Assembly (NCBI GenBank): GCA_964388275.1
Contig: CAYLZD010000030.1
Span: 1 to 53,024, forward strand
Length of the DNA: 53,024 nt
Source: JARYLZ01 sp964388275
GTDB taxonomy: Bacteria; Bacteroidota; Ignavibacteria; SZUA-365
Direction of reading: 5' to 3'
The translations under genes were made by a program, and so were the position numbers. The notes under the pieces were generated by a model. It ran no database searches. It was not told where the DNA came from and saw nothing but the letters and a program-made list of their open reading frames with translations. The number at the start of each line of letters is the position of its first letter. The first letter of the stretch is position 1. Below are positions 18,456 to 26,684 of the stretch, piece after piece.

Positions 18456-19238
18456 TTACCTCACCAAGCCGTTTTCTTTGAGAATTTCAATTATGCTGGC
18501 GGCCACATCGTCCGGATTTCCTTCAATCATCTGCGCGGCGTCGCCGGTTTCCGGTTTCACCATCCGAAGCACTTCGAGCGCCGGCGCGGCGGCCTCCGGC
18601 TGCGGAATTCCGCCTTCGATTCTCTCTATTTTTCCTTCCTTCCTGGCTTTCTGTATCCGCGCTATCGGAACATACCGCGGCGGCTGTTCGGCGGACTGTA
18701 TTCCGAGCACTGCCGGCAATGCCACCGAAATTTCGGCGAGCCTGCCCCCGGGATATTCCTTTCGAACCACAACGCCTTCCCCGCCCTCATCCGCCGTAAC
18801 ACCGCTGATCACGCCAACGTACGGCAGGCCGAGAGCGCCGGCGATGAACGCGCCGGTCGAACCGTCGAGGTCGTCTATGGCCTGTACCCCTGTCATGATC
18901 AGATCGAGTCCCATGTCCTTGAGTATCCGGGCGTACAGGGCTGCGGCCTCCTTGCTCCCGATGCCGTTTTCGAACGATCCTGCGATGATGTACGCCTCAT
19001 CGGCGCCTTTCGCAAGAGCCGAGTATAGCATTTCTTCGCTGTCCCCGATGTCGAGGGCGAAAACACGCAAACTCCCTCCGACCTTTTCCTTTATGAGCAG
19101 CGCTTGTTCGAGCGCGTGCTCATCATACTCGCTGGGAATGAAGCGGAGCCAGGAGCGGTCCAGAAGTTTGCCGCTGCCGTCGACTTCCAGCTCTTCAACC
19201 AGGTCCGGGACCTGTTTCATCAGTACGCCGAGTTTCAT
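18456..19238 (-). CDS. etfB: Electron transfer flavoprotein beta subunit
   Basis: Partner of EtfA in the ETF heterodimer. It starts MKLGVLMKQVPD, as beta subunits do, and carries LIMTGVQAIDDLDGSTGAFI, the region that faces the flavin or AMP site. Length is 260 residues. It is the first recognisable metabolic gene of the operon, 68 bases after the small 75-residue gene and 5 bases before etfA. Which acyl-CoA dehydrogenase feeds it is not shown, since none is encoded in the window; an acyl-CoA synthetase and a thioesterase are encoded upstream on the same strand. Confidence 0.94.
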   Translation of the reverse strand: MKLGVLMKQVPDLVEELEVDGSGKLLDRSWLRFIPSEYDEHALEQALLIKEKVGGSLRVFALDIGDSEEMLYSALAKGADEAYIIAGSFENGIGSKEAAALYARILKDMGLDLIMTGVQAIDDLDGSTGAFIAGALGLPYVGVISGVTADEGGEGVVVRKEYPGGRLAEISVALPAVLGIQSAEQPPRYVPIARIQKARKEGKIERIEGGIPQPEAAAPALEVLRMVKPETGDAAQMIEGNPDDVAASIIEILKENGLVR

Positions 19239-19306
19239 CTGTGATCTCCTTGTGCAGGTGCTGTTATATCTTGATCCGCCTAGCGAAAGTTCCGCTTCAC
19301 CGACGC

Positions 19307-19534
19307 TCAGGTCTTCCCGGCATCGCTCAATAACGCCGCTCGTTTGACAAGTCCGGACAACTTCAACTCGATGAGCAACCTGTCTCCGAGCCGAAGATCG
19401 AGCGAGCCGTCTTGAGGCAGATCAAGACAACCTGCTCTCAAAATCACCTTTACGCTACGCTTGCCGTTCCTGTCGCGCAACTCCACGACCTCACCGACAA
19501 GGCTCAAGTTTTCCGACTTGCTGGATTTGTTCAT
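19307..19534 (-). CDS. Small beta-rich protein at the head of the etf-hdr-mvh operon
   Basis: A 75-residue protein I do not recognise. It has a polar N-terminus and alternating beta strands (VGEVVELRD, KRSVKVILRAG, DRLLIELKL) suggesting a small barrel, one cysteine and no membrane segment. The start at 19534 is ATG. A sigma-54-type promoter lies 40-55 bases upstream, making this the first gene of the operon. It ends 68 bases before etfB. Coding potential looks real, since the composition matches the strand and no better frame overlaps. It might be an assembly or regulatory factor for the electron-transfer complex; no function can be claimed. Confidence 0.65.
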   Translation of the reverse strand: MNKSSKSENLSLVGEVVELRDRNGKRSVKVILRAGCLDLPQDGSLDLRLGDRLLIELKLSGLVKRAALLSDAGKT

Positions 19535-19573
19535 GATTGTCTAGCTGGCGATAAGCCGAACAATCATATTACG

Positions 19574-19589
19574 TCCAAGTATCGTGCCG
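19574..19589 (-). promoter_or_regulatory. Sigma-54 (-24/-12) promoter for the small gene-etf-hdr-mvh operon
   Basis: Read on the minus strand the site is CGGCACG, four bases, then TTGGA, against the consensus TGGCACG-N4-TTGCA. The GG of the -24 element and its CACG are exact; the -12 element is TTGG rather than TTGC, so its C is missing. It lies 40 bases before the start of the 75-residue gene and downstream of a gene for a sigma-54 activator on the same strand. A repeated ATCGTG motif just upstream could be an activator site. Confidence 0.65.
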
Positions 19590-19655
19590 GAAAATATCGT
19601 GAAAAATAGCTCGAATATAGCTGCACGGTAGCGGAAATGCGCAGGAAAGCATTAA

Positions 19656-19679
19656 AGGGTAACGGAAAACCGTCACCCT
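19656..19679 (-). terminator. Hairpin terminator after the sigma-54 activator gene
   Basis: On the minus strand AGGGTGACGG and CCGTTACCCT form a 10-pair stem (one G-U pair in RNA) around a TTTT loop, followed by TTTAAT. It lies 60 bases past the activator stop and ahead of the operon promoter. The pairing is complete only in minus-strand RNA, which supports that orientation. Confidence 0.6.
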
Positions 19680-19740
19680 ATTAATCAGACCTTACCGATG
19701 GAGATGTGCGAAGCGGGCACGGACCGACTCCGGGTCAATC

Positions 19741-20715
19741 CTAGTTGAGTCTGGTTCTGTATTTGGCCAGCTTGTCGCGGAAAGTAGAAAGTGGTATTTT
19801 TAAAAGCCTTGCGGCTTCCGATTTATTTCCATTCGCATGTTTGAGCGCGTATGCGAGAAGATTGAATTCGAGGCAATTCAAGGCCTCATCGAAAGTCATT
19901 TCGGTTTCCGAGAAGCAGCGCAGACATGGTTTGACAGCGCTGATCAGCGGATTTTCGTCACGTATTTCGTTCGGAAGCTCGTCAAGGGTGACGGATTCCC
20001 GCGAGAACAAACAAAGCCGCTGTGAGACATTTCGCAGTTCCCGCACATTGCCGGGCCAGGAGTACCGCAGCAGGCGACTCATGGCATCAGGAGAAATGGA
20101 TAGCGATCTGTCGGGCGCATAACGCCGGATGAAATGCTCCAGCAGCATGGGAATGTCTTCCGTTCTCTCCCTCAGAGGCGGAATTTTGATCGGAACAACA
20201 TTGATTCTGTAATACAAATCGTAACGGAACTGGCCGCGCTTCGACATTTCGTTCAAATCTATCTTGGTGGCCGATATCACACGGATATCAATCGGGATGG
20301 GCCTGGTGCTGCCTATGTGCAGCACTTCTCCGGACTCCAGGATGCGCAGAAGTTTGGGTTGCAGGTTGAGCGGGAAATCATCGATATCGTCGAGAAATAT
20401 CGTGCCCTTGTCAGCCAGTTCAAACAGTCCCTTTTTTTCGTTAATTGCCGTAGTGTATGCGCCCTTTTCATGTCCGAACAGTTCGCTTTCGATCAATTCC
20501 GGCGGAAGCGCGGCGAGCCCCACCTTTATGAACGGCTTGTTCCTCCTCAGGCTGTTCCTGTGTATATACTCGGCCATCACCTCCTTCCCAACGCCGGTTT
20601 CTCCCACAAGCAGCACCGCTCCGTCCGATGCGGCGATGGTTTTTGCGGATTCGAACACCTCCCCCATTACCTTGCTCTGGGTGAGGTACTGATGTATCAC
20701 TTTCTGTGAGTTCAT
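19741..20715 (-). CDS. Sigma-54-dependent transcriptional activator without sensor domain
   Basis: An AAA+ enhancer-binding protein that would open sigma-54 promoters by ATP hydrolysis. Walker A is GETGVGKE at 38-45. Walker B is TIFLDDI near 105-111, with Asp where Glu is usual. The sigma-54 contact loop, normally GAFTGA, is GAYTTA at 85-90. Arginine-finger segment FRYDLYYR and sensor segment WPGNVREL are present. A Fis-type helix-turn-helix (GNKSEAARLLKIP) is at about 295-318. At 324 residues there is no N-terminal receiver, PAS or GAF domain, as in PspF, so control must come through a partner protein or expression. A CLRC pair lies before the helix-turn-helix. The adjacent operon with a -24/-12 promoter is the obvious target. 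Confidence 0.92.
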   Translation of the reverse strand: MNSQKVIHQYLTQSKVMGEVFESAKTIAASDGAVLLVGETGVGKEVMAEYIHRNSLRRNKPFIKVGLAALPPELIESELFGHEKGAYTTAINEKKGLFELADKGTIFLDDIDDFPLNLQPKLLRILESGEVLHIGSTRPIPIDIRVISATKIDLNEMSKRGQFRYDLYYRINVVPIKIPPLRERTEDIPMLLEHFIRRYAPDRSLSISPDAMSRLLRYSWPGNVRELRNVSQRLCLFSRESVTLDELPNEIRDENPLISAVKPCLRCFSETEMTFDEALNCLEFNLLAYALKHANGNKSEAARLLKIPLSTFRDKLAKYRTRLN

Positions 20716-20862
20716 TTACAGGATCGGAAAACTCTTCTCTTGATTCAATCCATAATTAATGATAAACAATTATCTTTCTAATTCAAACAACCTGCGCCGG
20801 ACTTCCCGATTCAGCCTTCCTACCGGGCATCGAGACACATCGCGGAACGGGTCTGCCGGGTG

Positions 20863-22005
20863 TTAAAACGCGAGCCTGCCACTCAGATTGAAAACCATGG
20901 CGGAGCGCTTCTCATCGCCGCCGCTTATTGGCGTTCCGCCCGCGGTGACGATGCCGTCCTTGTACTCGGTGGTGATGTGCATGGCTTCCAGAGCCAGCGA
21001 AAACCCGTAATCGAAAGGCACGAGCACGTTTCCGTAAACAACCATGTTGCCTAGCACGGCGCCCGGCGCCAAGCGGCTCTCTTCCGTTCCATTGTCATCC
21101 ATGCCCAGGCCAACCGTCAGGTGAACGCGTTTATGCGGTTTGGACTGTATATTCAACCAGAACGCGGTGTTTTTGGAATCCAGCGTCTTCGAACCGGGAC
21201 CCGCGATAGTGAAAAGGCTGGCGTTTTTGAGGTTGGCGCCGGTGTTGAATTCGCCGTAAATGCTGAAGAGATCATCGAAGGGCAGGGAAAAATCGGCGCC
21301 GAATCCGAAAGTGCTGAAATTCAAATCCGAGGAATCCGGAAACGGCGCGAAGGAAGCCGACAGCAATGCCGCTCCGATCGTGAATTTCTTATTGATGACG
21401 GCCGAGACTCTGCCTTGCAGCATCGGTATCCCGGCCCAGTTGTCGGTGTAAGTGGCGCCTTGCGCGCCCTCGCAAAGAGCGAACTGGAACATCGGCGCGA
21501 AGGTTTCGCCCGGAATCCGGTACATCGCCTGTATCATTCCGCGGCGGAAACCCATGTTTCCCGCGTACCAGAGATTGCCGTTCGTATTGTTGGTGAACGG
21601 ATTGTTGCTCGACAGCAGATCCCATTGCTGACCCACCCTCAATTCAAAACCGCCGGTGGCAAGCCATGCGTATGCCAGCCTCATGCGCGGAAGCAGATTC
21701 GTCTCCAGAGAGTTCCGGAAGAAATCAACCTCAACCAGACCGCCGGCTTTTATGTCGTCACCCGCTTCTCCCCTGATCCCGAGGCGGGTGTGCTGAGCTG
21801 TGAAACCGACCGCCGCCGTGTCGGCGCCGATCGCGAACTGCGGCGCGGTGAGTATCTGGCTGTCGAAAGAAAGCACACCGGATGCGGCGAAAATCGCGTC
21901 GCCCTTGATGAAACCATAGGGTTTGAATTCCACTTTCTGGGCGAACAACGGCAATGCGGCCAGCAGCGATATTGCAGGAAGCAGTAATCTAGTGGCGGAT
22001 TTCAT
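20863..22005 (-). CDS. Outer-membrane porin-like beta-barrel protein
   Basis: A 380-residue protein with a clear signal peptide (LLLPAISLLAALPLFA, cut near AQK). Alternating amphipathic strands run throughout and the last residue is phenylalanine (LSGRLAF), the usual mark for barrel insertion. The N-terminal YGFIKGDAIF and the RVGQQWDLL segment recall DcaP-like porins that take up anionic or aromatic compounds; the substrate here is unknown. The start has AGGAG ahead. It is encoded between the thioesterase and the sigma-54 activator on the same strand, so it may serve substrate uptake for the same pathway, which is inference. Confidence 0.85.
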   Translation of the reverse strand: MKSATRLLLPAISLLAALPLFAQKVEFKPYGFIKGDAIFAASGVLSFDSQILTAPQFAIGADTAAVGFTAQHTRLGIRGEAGDDIKAGGLVEVDFFRNSLETNLLPRMRLAYAWLATGGFELRVGQQWDLLSSNNPFTNNTNGNLWYAGNMGFRRGMIQAMYRIPGETFAPMFQFALCEGAQGATYTDNWAGIPMLQGRVSAVINKKFTIGAALLSASFAPFPDSSDLNFSTFGFGADFSLPFDDLFSIYGEFNTGANLKNASLFTIAGPGSKTLDSKNTAFWLNIQSKPHKRVHLTVGLGMDDNGTEESRLAPGAVLGNMVVYGNVLVPFDYGFSLALEAMHITTEYKDGIVTAGGTPISGGDEKRSAMVFNLSGRLAF

Positions 22006-22122
22006 GGATACTCCTACTTGTCTGTGTTCTTAAATGGTTTCAAGGATCAGTTCGGAAATTACTTGAAGGATTCTTTCGTTCACTGCACTGTTCCCGTCCC
22101 ACGAGCGTTTTATGGATGGATC

Positions 22123-22545
22123 TCATGCATCAACTCCCTCCGGCGACGAAAAACGCTCGCGCACCTCCGGACTCACCCGCACCGGCCTTCCGCTTTTCGA
22201 ATCGATCGGACACCAGACGGTCAACGCTATAGCAAGCAAACGCCCGTCCGGCTCGCGCAGAAGTTCGGTGTGGCGGTTGAACGCCGAGCGTGTCGCGGTC
22301 CCGACCCATGTACGGGCAATGATCGTGTCTCCGTGGAACGCCGGCCGCTTGTAATCGATCTCGTGCCGCATAACCACCCAGCGGAGCGCGGCCTGGTCCC
22401 GGGGCGCCGCAACCGCCCGCCAGTGTGCGACGGCGGCTTCCTGAACCCAGCGCAGGTACACCACGTTGTTGACGTGTCCGAGTTCGTCTATGTCGGAAGA
22501 AGCCACTTCGATGCGAAGCTCGAATATCTCTCTGTCATCCCCCAT
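22123..22545 (-). CDS. Acyl-CoA thioesterase, 4HBT/YbgC-FadM type
   Basis: A single hotdog-fold domain of about 140 residues that would hydrolyse acyl-CoA thioesters. The catalytic region S-x-I-D-E-L-G-H-V-N-N fits the 4HBT pattern (Asp near residue 18), followed by VVYLRWVQEAA. MRHEIDYKRPA and a VWCPIDSKSGRP end strand complete the fold. Start ATG 22545 fits where homologues begin. ATG 22581 is possible and has a better GGAG site, at the price of a longer overlap with the upstream NYN gene. Its substrate could be a mid-length or aromatic acyl-CoA; the nearby acyl-CoA synthetase and ETF genes make fatty-acid turnover plausible. Confidence 0.87.
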   Translation of the reverse strand: MGDDREIFELRIEVASSDIDELGHVNNVVYLRWVQEAAVAHWRAVAAPRDQAALRWVVMRHEIDYKRPAFHGDTIIARTWVGTATRSAFNRHTELLREPDGRLLAIALTVWCPIDSKSGRPVRVSPEVRERFSSPEGVDA

Positions 22546-23356
22546 GGCAGCCCGTAATAATGAATCCGCCTGAGCGGGCATCCCGCTCCAGAGTCAGAAC
22601 GCCCTGCGCCTCCGCTTCTTCCAGCAGTTCGCCGAAGGACCTGAAACCGTAATAGGCCTCGCTGAATCCAGGTTTGCGGCGTTTCAGAGTCTGCTTCATC
22701 ATTGAACCCCATATTTTTTCCTCTTCACCTCGCTCCTCGAGCAACGCCTCGTACGTCTCCGTAATCAGGTCCCAGGCTTCCCGTTTATGCTCGTCGCCGT
22801 TTTTTGCCGTTTTTTTCCGCGGGCCGGCATCCTGTGCGCGACGGGTTTTTCCAGAACGGGCCTTTTCGACCCGCTGCTGACGCCTAACCAGATCGTCATA
22901 ATAAATGAACTCGTCGCAATTGGCGATAAGCAGATCCGAAGTCGAGTTTTTAACTCCGACGCCGATCACGGTTTTGTTGTTTTCGCGCAGTTTGCTGACC
23001 AGCGGAGAAAAATCCGAATCGCCGCTTATAATGACGAAAGTGTCGACGTGTTCCTTCGTGTAACAGAGATCCAGCGCGTCGACAACCATGCGGATATCGG
23101 CCGAATTCTTGCCCGACCGCCGCACATGAGGAATTTCGATCAATTCGAAGGACGCTTCATGCATGGAGGACTTGAATTCCTTGTACCGCGCCCAATCGCA
23201 ATAGGCCTTTTTGACGACAATATTCCCTTTTAGAAGCAGCCGCTCCAGCACCTTGGCGACATCGAACGCTTCGAAAGAGGCCTCGCGCACACCGAGAGCG
23301 ATGTTCTCGAAATCGCAGTAAAGCGCCATGATTTTATTTGCAATGGCTGTGGTCAT
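22535..23356 (-). CDS. NYN-domain (DUF88/LabA-like) putative RNase with OST-HTH/LOTUS domain
   Basis: Residues 1-165 match the NYN fold related to PIN nucleases. Acidic residues lie in LYCDFENI (Asp15), ADIRMVVDALDL and IISGDSDFSPLV, as expected for metal binding. A basic linker (KARSGKTRRAQ, RKKTAKN) follows, and residues about 195-270 form an OST-HTH/LOTUS-type module (WGSMMKQTLKRRKPGFSEAYYGF, VLTLERD). This domain pairing is known from bacterial RNA-processing or RNA-silencing-like proteins, but the target is not known. The gene is on the same strand as nuoF, 119 bases downstream of it, and overlaps the thioesterase gene start. Confidence 0.88.
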   Translation of the reverse strand: MTTAIANKIMALYCDFENIALGVREASFEAFDVAKVLERLLLKGNIVVKKAYCDWARYKEFKSSMHEASFELIEIPHVRRSGKNSADIRMVVDALDLCYTKEHVDTFVIISGDSDFSPLVSKLRENNKTVIGVGVKNSTSDLLIANCDEFIYYDDLVRRQQRVEKARSGKTRRAQDAGPRKKTAKNGDEHKREAWDLITETYEALLEERGEEEKIWGSMMKQTLKRRKPGFSEAYYGFRSFGELLEEAEAQGVLTLERDARSGGFIITGCHGG

Positions 23357-23475
23357 CGGTCACTCTTGCCTAGTTGGTTCTTGTTTCTTTGCATTTCCAG
23401 CTGATCGAGGATTCTTCTCAATATTCAGCGGTACAGCGCGGCGCGCGGTAGTCCGGTGGAGCGTGGCGGAACGAG

Positions 23476-24744
23476 TCACGGCGCCGCGGGTGAAACGATT
23501 TGATCTTCCAACTCCCTGCGGAAACGCTGAATGGTGAATTTCACCGGCCAGGCGGCAGCGTCGCCCAGGGCACAGACCGTATTGCCTTCAATGTTGTTCG
23601 CAACGGAAACGAGGAGATCGAGGTCCTCGGCCCGTCCCTGACCCGCCATCATCCTTTTCAATACCTTCAACATCCATCCTGTGCCTTCACGGCAGGGGGT
23701 GCATTGCCCGCAGGATTCGATCCAGTAGAAATGCGTGATGCGGGCCAGCACTCGTAAAAGGTCCGTGTCCTCGTCCATCACGATTATCCCTGCGGTTCCG
23801 ATGGCCGATCCGGCTTCCTTCAACGATTCGGCGTCCATGCGGACGCCGTCGAGCATGTCTCCCCGCAGCGGGGGCATGGAGGAACCTCCCGGAATCACCA
23901 TCTTGATTTTCTTTCCGCCTGGAACTCCGCCCGCCACATCGTAAATCAGTTCGGTCAGCAGCATGCCGGTCGGCAATTCATAGACGCCCGGCAGGTTGAC
24001 ATGGCCGGAGATTCCGTAGAGTATGGGTCCGGGATGCTTCGCCGCTCCGATTTTCGCGTACCAGGAGGCGCCGTTGCGGATTATATGAGGTACGTTGGCG
24101 ATGGTCTCCACATTGTTGATGGTTGTAGGGCAACCCCACAGCCCGACCTGGGCCGGGAATGGCGGCTTGACCCTCGGATATGGGCGGATGCCTTCGATGG
24201 AATTCATGAGCGAAGATTCCTCGCCGCAGATATAGGCGCCCGCGCCCCTGTGGACGAAGATGTCGATCGAGTAGTCGATGCCGAAAACTTCCCTCATTTT
24301 CGGACCCGCATAGCCTTTATCATAGGCCTGGTCGATGGCCGCTTCCATACCGCGCGCCCATTTCTCGTACTCGCCCCGAATGTAGATATAGGCGGTCTTT
24401 ATCCCCATGGCCCATCCGGCTATGAGTATTCCCTCGATGAGCAAATGAGGATTATACTCGAAGATCTGCCTGTCCTTGAATGATCCCGGTTCGCTTTCAT
24501 CCCCGTTGACGCACAGATATTTCGGCTTCTCCGTCTGCTTCGGCATGAAGGACCATTTGAGCCCGGTGGGGAAAGCGGCGCCACCCCGTCCACGCAAGCC
24601 CGAGGCTTTCACCTCGGCTATGACATCATCCGGCGTCATGGCGAACGCCTTCCGCGCATGTTGATAACCTTGATGCGACTCGTATACCGAAATCTCCTGC
24701 AGATCCGGAATGTGCGGCAGTAATATGGGCTCGTAATCGTTCAT
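23476..24744 (-). CDS. nuoF: NADH-quinone oxidoreductase subunit F
   Basis: The NADH- and FMN-binding subunit of complex I. The glycine-rich NADH/FMN region GRGGAAFPTGLKW is near residues 52-64. Further family segments are ICGEESSLMNSIEG and WGCPTTINNVET. The N3 4Fe-4S cluster is held by ESCGQCTPCREG and NTVCALGD. Length 422 is usual. It follows nuoE after a 141-base gap that contains heptamer repeats. It ends the complex I run: nuoG and the membrane subunits nuoH-N are not downstream. Confidence 0.95.
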   Translation of the reverse strand: MNDYEPILLPHIPDLQEISVYESHQGYQHARKAFAMTPDDVIAEVKASGLRGRGGAAFPTGLKWSFMPKQTEKPKYLCVNGDESEPGSFKDRQIFEYNPHLLIEGILIAGWAMGIKTAYIYIRGEYEKWARGMEAAIDQAYDKGYAGPKMREVFGIDYSIDIFVHRGAGAYICGEESSLMNSIEGIRPYPRVKPPFPAQVGLWGCPTTINNVETIANVPHIIRNGASWYAKIGAAKHPGPILYGISGHVNLPGVYELPTGMLLTELIYDVAGGVPGGKKIKMVIPGGSSMPPLRGDMLDGVRMDAESLKEAGSAIGTAGIIVMDEDTDLLRVLARITHFYWIESCGQCTPCREGTGWMLKVLKRMMAGQGRAEDLDLLVSVANNIEGNTVCALGDAAAWPVKFTIQRFRRELEDQIVSPAAP

Positions 24745-24863
24745 CGATCGCTTCGTGGATGCATTTCGGTTTTCGAAAATTCTTACGCTCTAAACGGGTG
24801 TACTCGTATTATCGCCTCATCTTTCATCGCACGTCAATCCACATAGCACTTTGGTATCGAATC

Positions 24864-24904
24864 TTCACCCTTCACTCTTCACCCTTCACTCTTCACTCTT
24901 CCTC
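24864..24904. repeat. Tandem heptamer repeat at the nuoE 3' end
   Basis: Five consecutive heptamers, TTCACCC, TTCACTC, TTCACCC, TTCACTC, TTCACTC, then a partial sixth. On the minus strand the unit is GAGTGAA or GGGTGAA. The repeat runs into the last codons of nuoE and supplies its TGA stop, then extends into the gap before nuoF. Confidence 0.85.
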
Positions 24905-25368
24905 AAGTCGTCAATCAACGTTCTGATCTTCTCAGGTGTCAAATTCTCGTAATAGTCCTTATTGACGCTCATCATCGGAGCGGAGCCGCAGGAACCCAGG
25001 CATTCCGCCTCGTGAATCGTGAAAAGCCCGTCGGGAGTCGTCTCGCCGGGTCCGATTCCGAGCAGTTCGCGAAGCGTGCGAAGCACCATGTCCGAACCGC
25101 GAAGCATACACGAGACATTGGTGCACACCTGCAGATTGTAGCGGCCGAGCGGATGCCCATGGTACATTTCATAGAACGAAACCACGCCGTGCACCTGCTC
25201 GGCCGGAATTCCGAGAAGCTCCGCGACATACCGCTCTCCTTCGCTCGATATCCAGCCGTGGCGGTCCATGAACAAGTGAAGAACACCCATGACCGCCGCC
25301 TGGGCGGTCGGATAGCGGGAGCGGATTTCGTCGACTTTCGCGAGCTCTTCCTGAGTAAACATTTCCAT
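24886..25368 (-). CDS. nuoE: NADH-quinone oxidoreductase subunit E
   Basis: The thioredoxin-like [2Fe-2S] subunit of the NADH-input module. The N-terminal helical part is followed by HGVVSFYEMY and the first cysteine pair in VCTNVSC (C-x4-C). The second pair is in ECLGSCG (C-x3-C). Length 160 is normal. The C-terminal residues KSEE and the stop codon fall inside a heptamer repeat, so repeat expansion could alter this tail. It starts 10 bases after the nuoD stop. Confidence 0.95.
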   Translation of the reverse strand: MEMFTQEELAKVDEIRSRYPTAQAAVMGVLHLFMDRHGWISSEGERYVAELLGIPAEQVHGVVSFYEMYHGHPLGRYNLQVCTNVSCMLRGSDMVLRTLRELLGIGPGETTPDGLFTIHEAECLGSCGSAPMMSVNKDYYENLTPEKIRTLIDDLRKSEE

Positions 25369-25378
25369 TTCGGGACGC

Positions 25379-26674
25379 TTATTTGTCTGCTTCTCCCATC
25401 ACGGGATCGATGCTTCCGACGATGGCGAGTATGTCGGAGATGAGCACTCCCTTGAGCAATCTCGGGAGCACGCTGATGTTGTAGAAAGACGGAGAGCGGA
25501 TTTTCAACCGCCAGGGATGGCCTTCTCCCCTGCTGACGATGTGGAAGCCGAGCTGCCCTTTGGAGGATTCAATGGCGTGATAGACTTCACCTTCCGGAGG
25601 ATTGACTCCGAAATTGACTATCATGAAGTCGTGTATGAGTTCCTCCATCCGCGTGTAGACGCGCTCCTTCCTCGGCAGGACTTTCTTGGGTTCGTGAGCA
25701 TGCACGGGTCCCGCGGGCATTTTCTCGACGCATTGGCGCGCGATTTTCATGCTTTCGCGCAGTTCCCTGAGCCGCAGGAGGTATCGCGCATAGGAATCTC
25801 CTTCCCGCTCCGTGACGACGTCGAAATCGAGTTGATCGTACACGAGGTATGGTTTGTCGCGCCTCAAATCGAAGGGCACTCCCGAAGCCCTGAGATTGGG
25901 TCCGGTGAAACCTGCGGCCATCGCGTCGTCGCCCGATATCACGCCCAGTCCGCGGCAGCGGTCGAAGAATATGCGGTTCCTGTTGATGAGGCGTTCGGCT
26001 TCCGAGATGCGATCCGGAAGCTGTTCGAGAAAGGCGCGGATCGCGGCCAGCGTTTCTCCGTCGACATCCTGGGCCACTCCTCCGATGCGGGTGTAGCTCG
26101 TAGTGAACCTGGCGCCGCAGATCAGGTCGAAGATATCGTGCAGCTTTTCGCGCTCCCTGAAACACCAGAGCAACAGGGTCATCGCTCCCACGTCCATGGC
26201 CATGACTCCCGCCGCCACCAGATGCGAGGATATGCGGGCGAGTTCGGAGACCAAGGTGCGGATATATTGGGCCCGAGGCGGCGCTTCTATCCCGAGCAGT
26301 TTCTCGACGGCAAGGATATAGCCGACGTTGTTGTGCATCGGCTGAAGATAGTCGAGTCGATCTGTGTGGGTTATGAATTCGTAATACGTTTCATTCTCGG
26401 CTATTTTTTCGTATCCACGGTGCAGATAGCCCAACTCGGGGACGCAGGCGAGCACCGTTTCGCCGTCAAGTCGCAACAGCAGGCGGAGAACGCCGTGTGT
26501 AGCCGGGTGCGACGGGCCCATGTTCAGCACCATATCGTTTTCGATCGGATCCTCGAACGTCAGATGCGGATCCTGTTCAAGGAGCGCTTGCAGTATTCGC
26601 GGCTGCTTGTCTGCGTCCGGCAGCCGGGCTGTGTCGACAGGCTGGTTGAGATCGAATTCCTGAATCTGGCTCAT
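25379..26674 (-). CDS. nuoD: NADH-quinone oxidoreductase subunit D
   Basis: The 49-kDa-type subunit of the peripheral arm, related to hydrogenase large subunits, which helps form the quinone site. The family segments NMGPSHPATHGVLRLLLRLDG, GYLHRGYEKI, ERICLR-like DRLDYLQPMHNN and GRGE-type SRGEGHPWRLKIRSPSF are present, and the protein ends with an aspartate-rich GSIDPVMGEADK. Length 431. It is separate from nuoC (10-base gap), not a nuoCD fusion. Confidence 0.94.
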   Translation of the reverse strand: MSQIQEFDLNQPVDTARLPDADKQPRILQALLEQDPHLTFEDPIENDMVLNMGPSHPATHGVLRLLLRLDGETVLACVPELGYLHRGYEKIAENETYYEFITHTDRLDYLQPMHNNVGYILAVEKLLGIEAPPRAQYIRTLVSELARISSHLVAAGVMAMDVGAMTLLLWCFREREKLHDIFDLICGARFTTSYTRIGGVAQDVDGETLAAIRAFLEQLPDRISEAERLINRNRIFFDRCRGLGVISGDDAMAAGFTGPNLRASGVPFDLRRDKPYLVYDQLDFDVVTEREGDSYARYLLRLRELRESMKIARQCVEKMPAGPVHAHEPKKVLPRKERVYTRMEELIHDFMIVNFGVNPPEGEVYHAIESSKGQLGFHIVSRGEGHPWRLKIRSPSFYNISVLPRLLKGVLISDILAIVGSIDPVMGEADK

Positions 26675-26684
26675 GGCGGCGCGT

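Noticed and set aside
22006..22122. Possible sigma-54 promoter ahead of the porin gene
   Set aside because: A TGGGACG element exists, but the GG-to-GC spacing is 12, not 10.
24864..24904. Possible CRISPR-like array
   Set aside because: Units are only 7 bases with no spacers; it is a simple tandem repeat.
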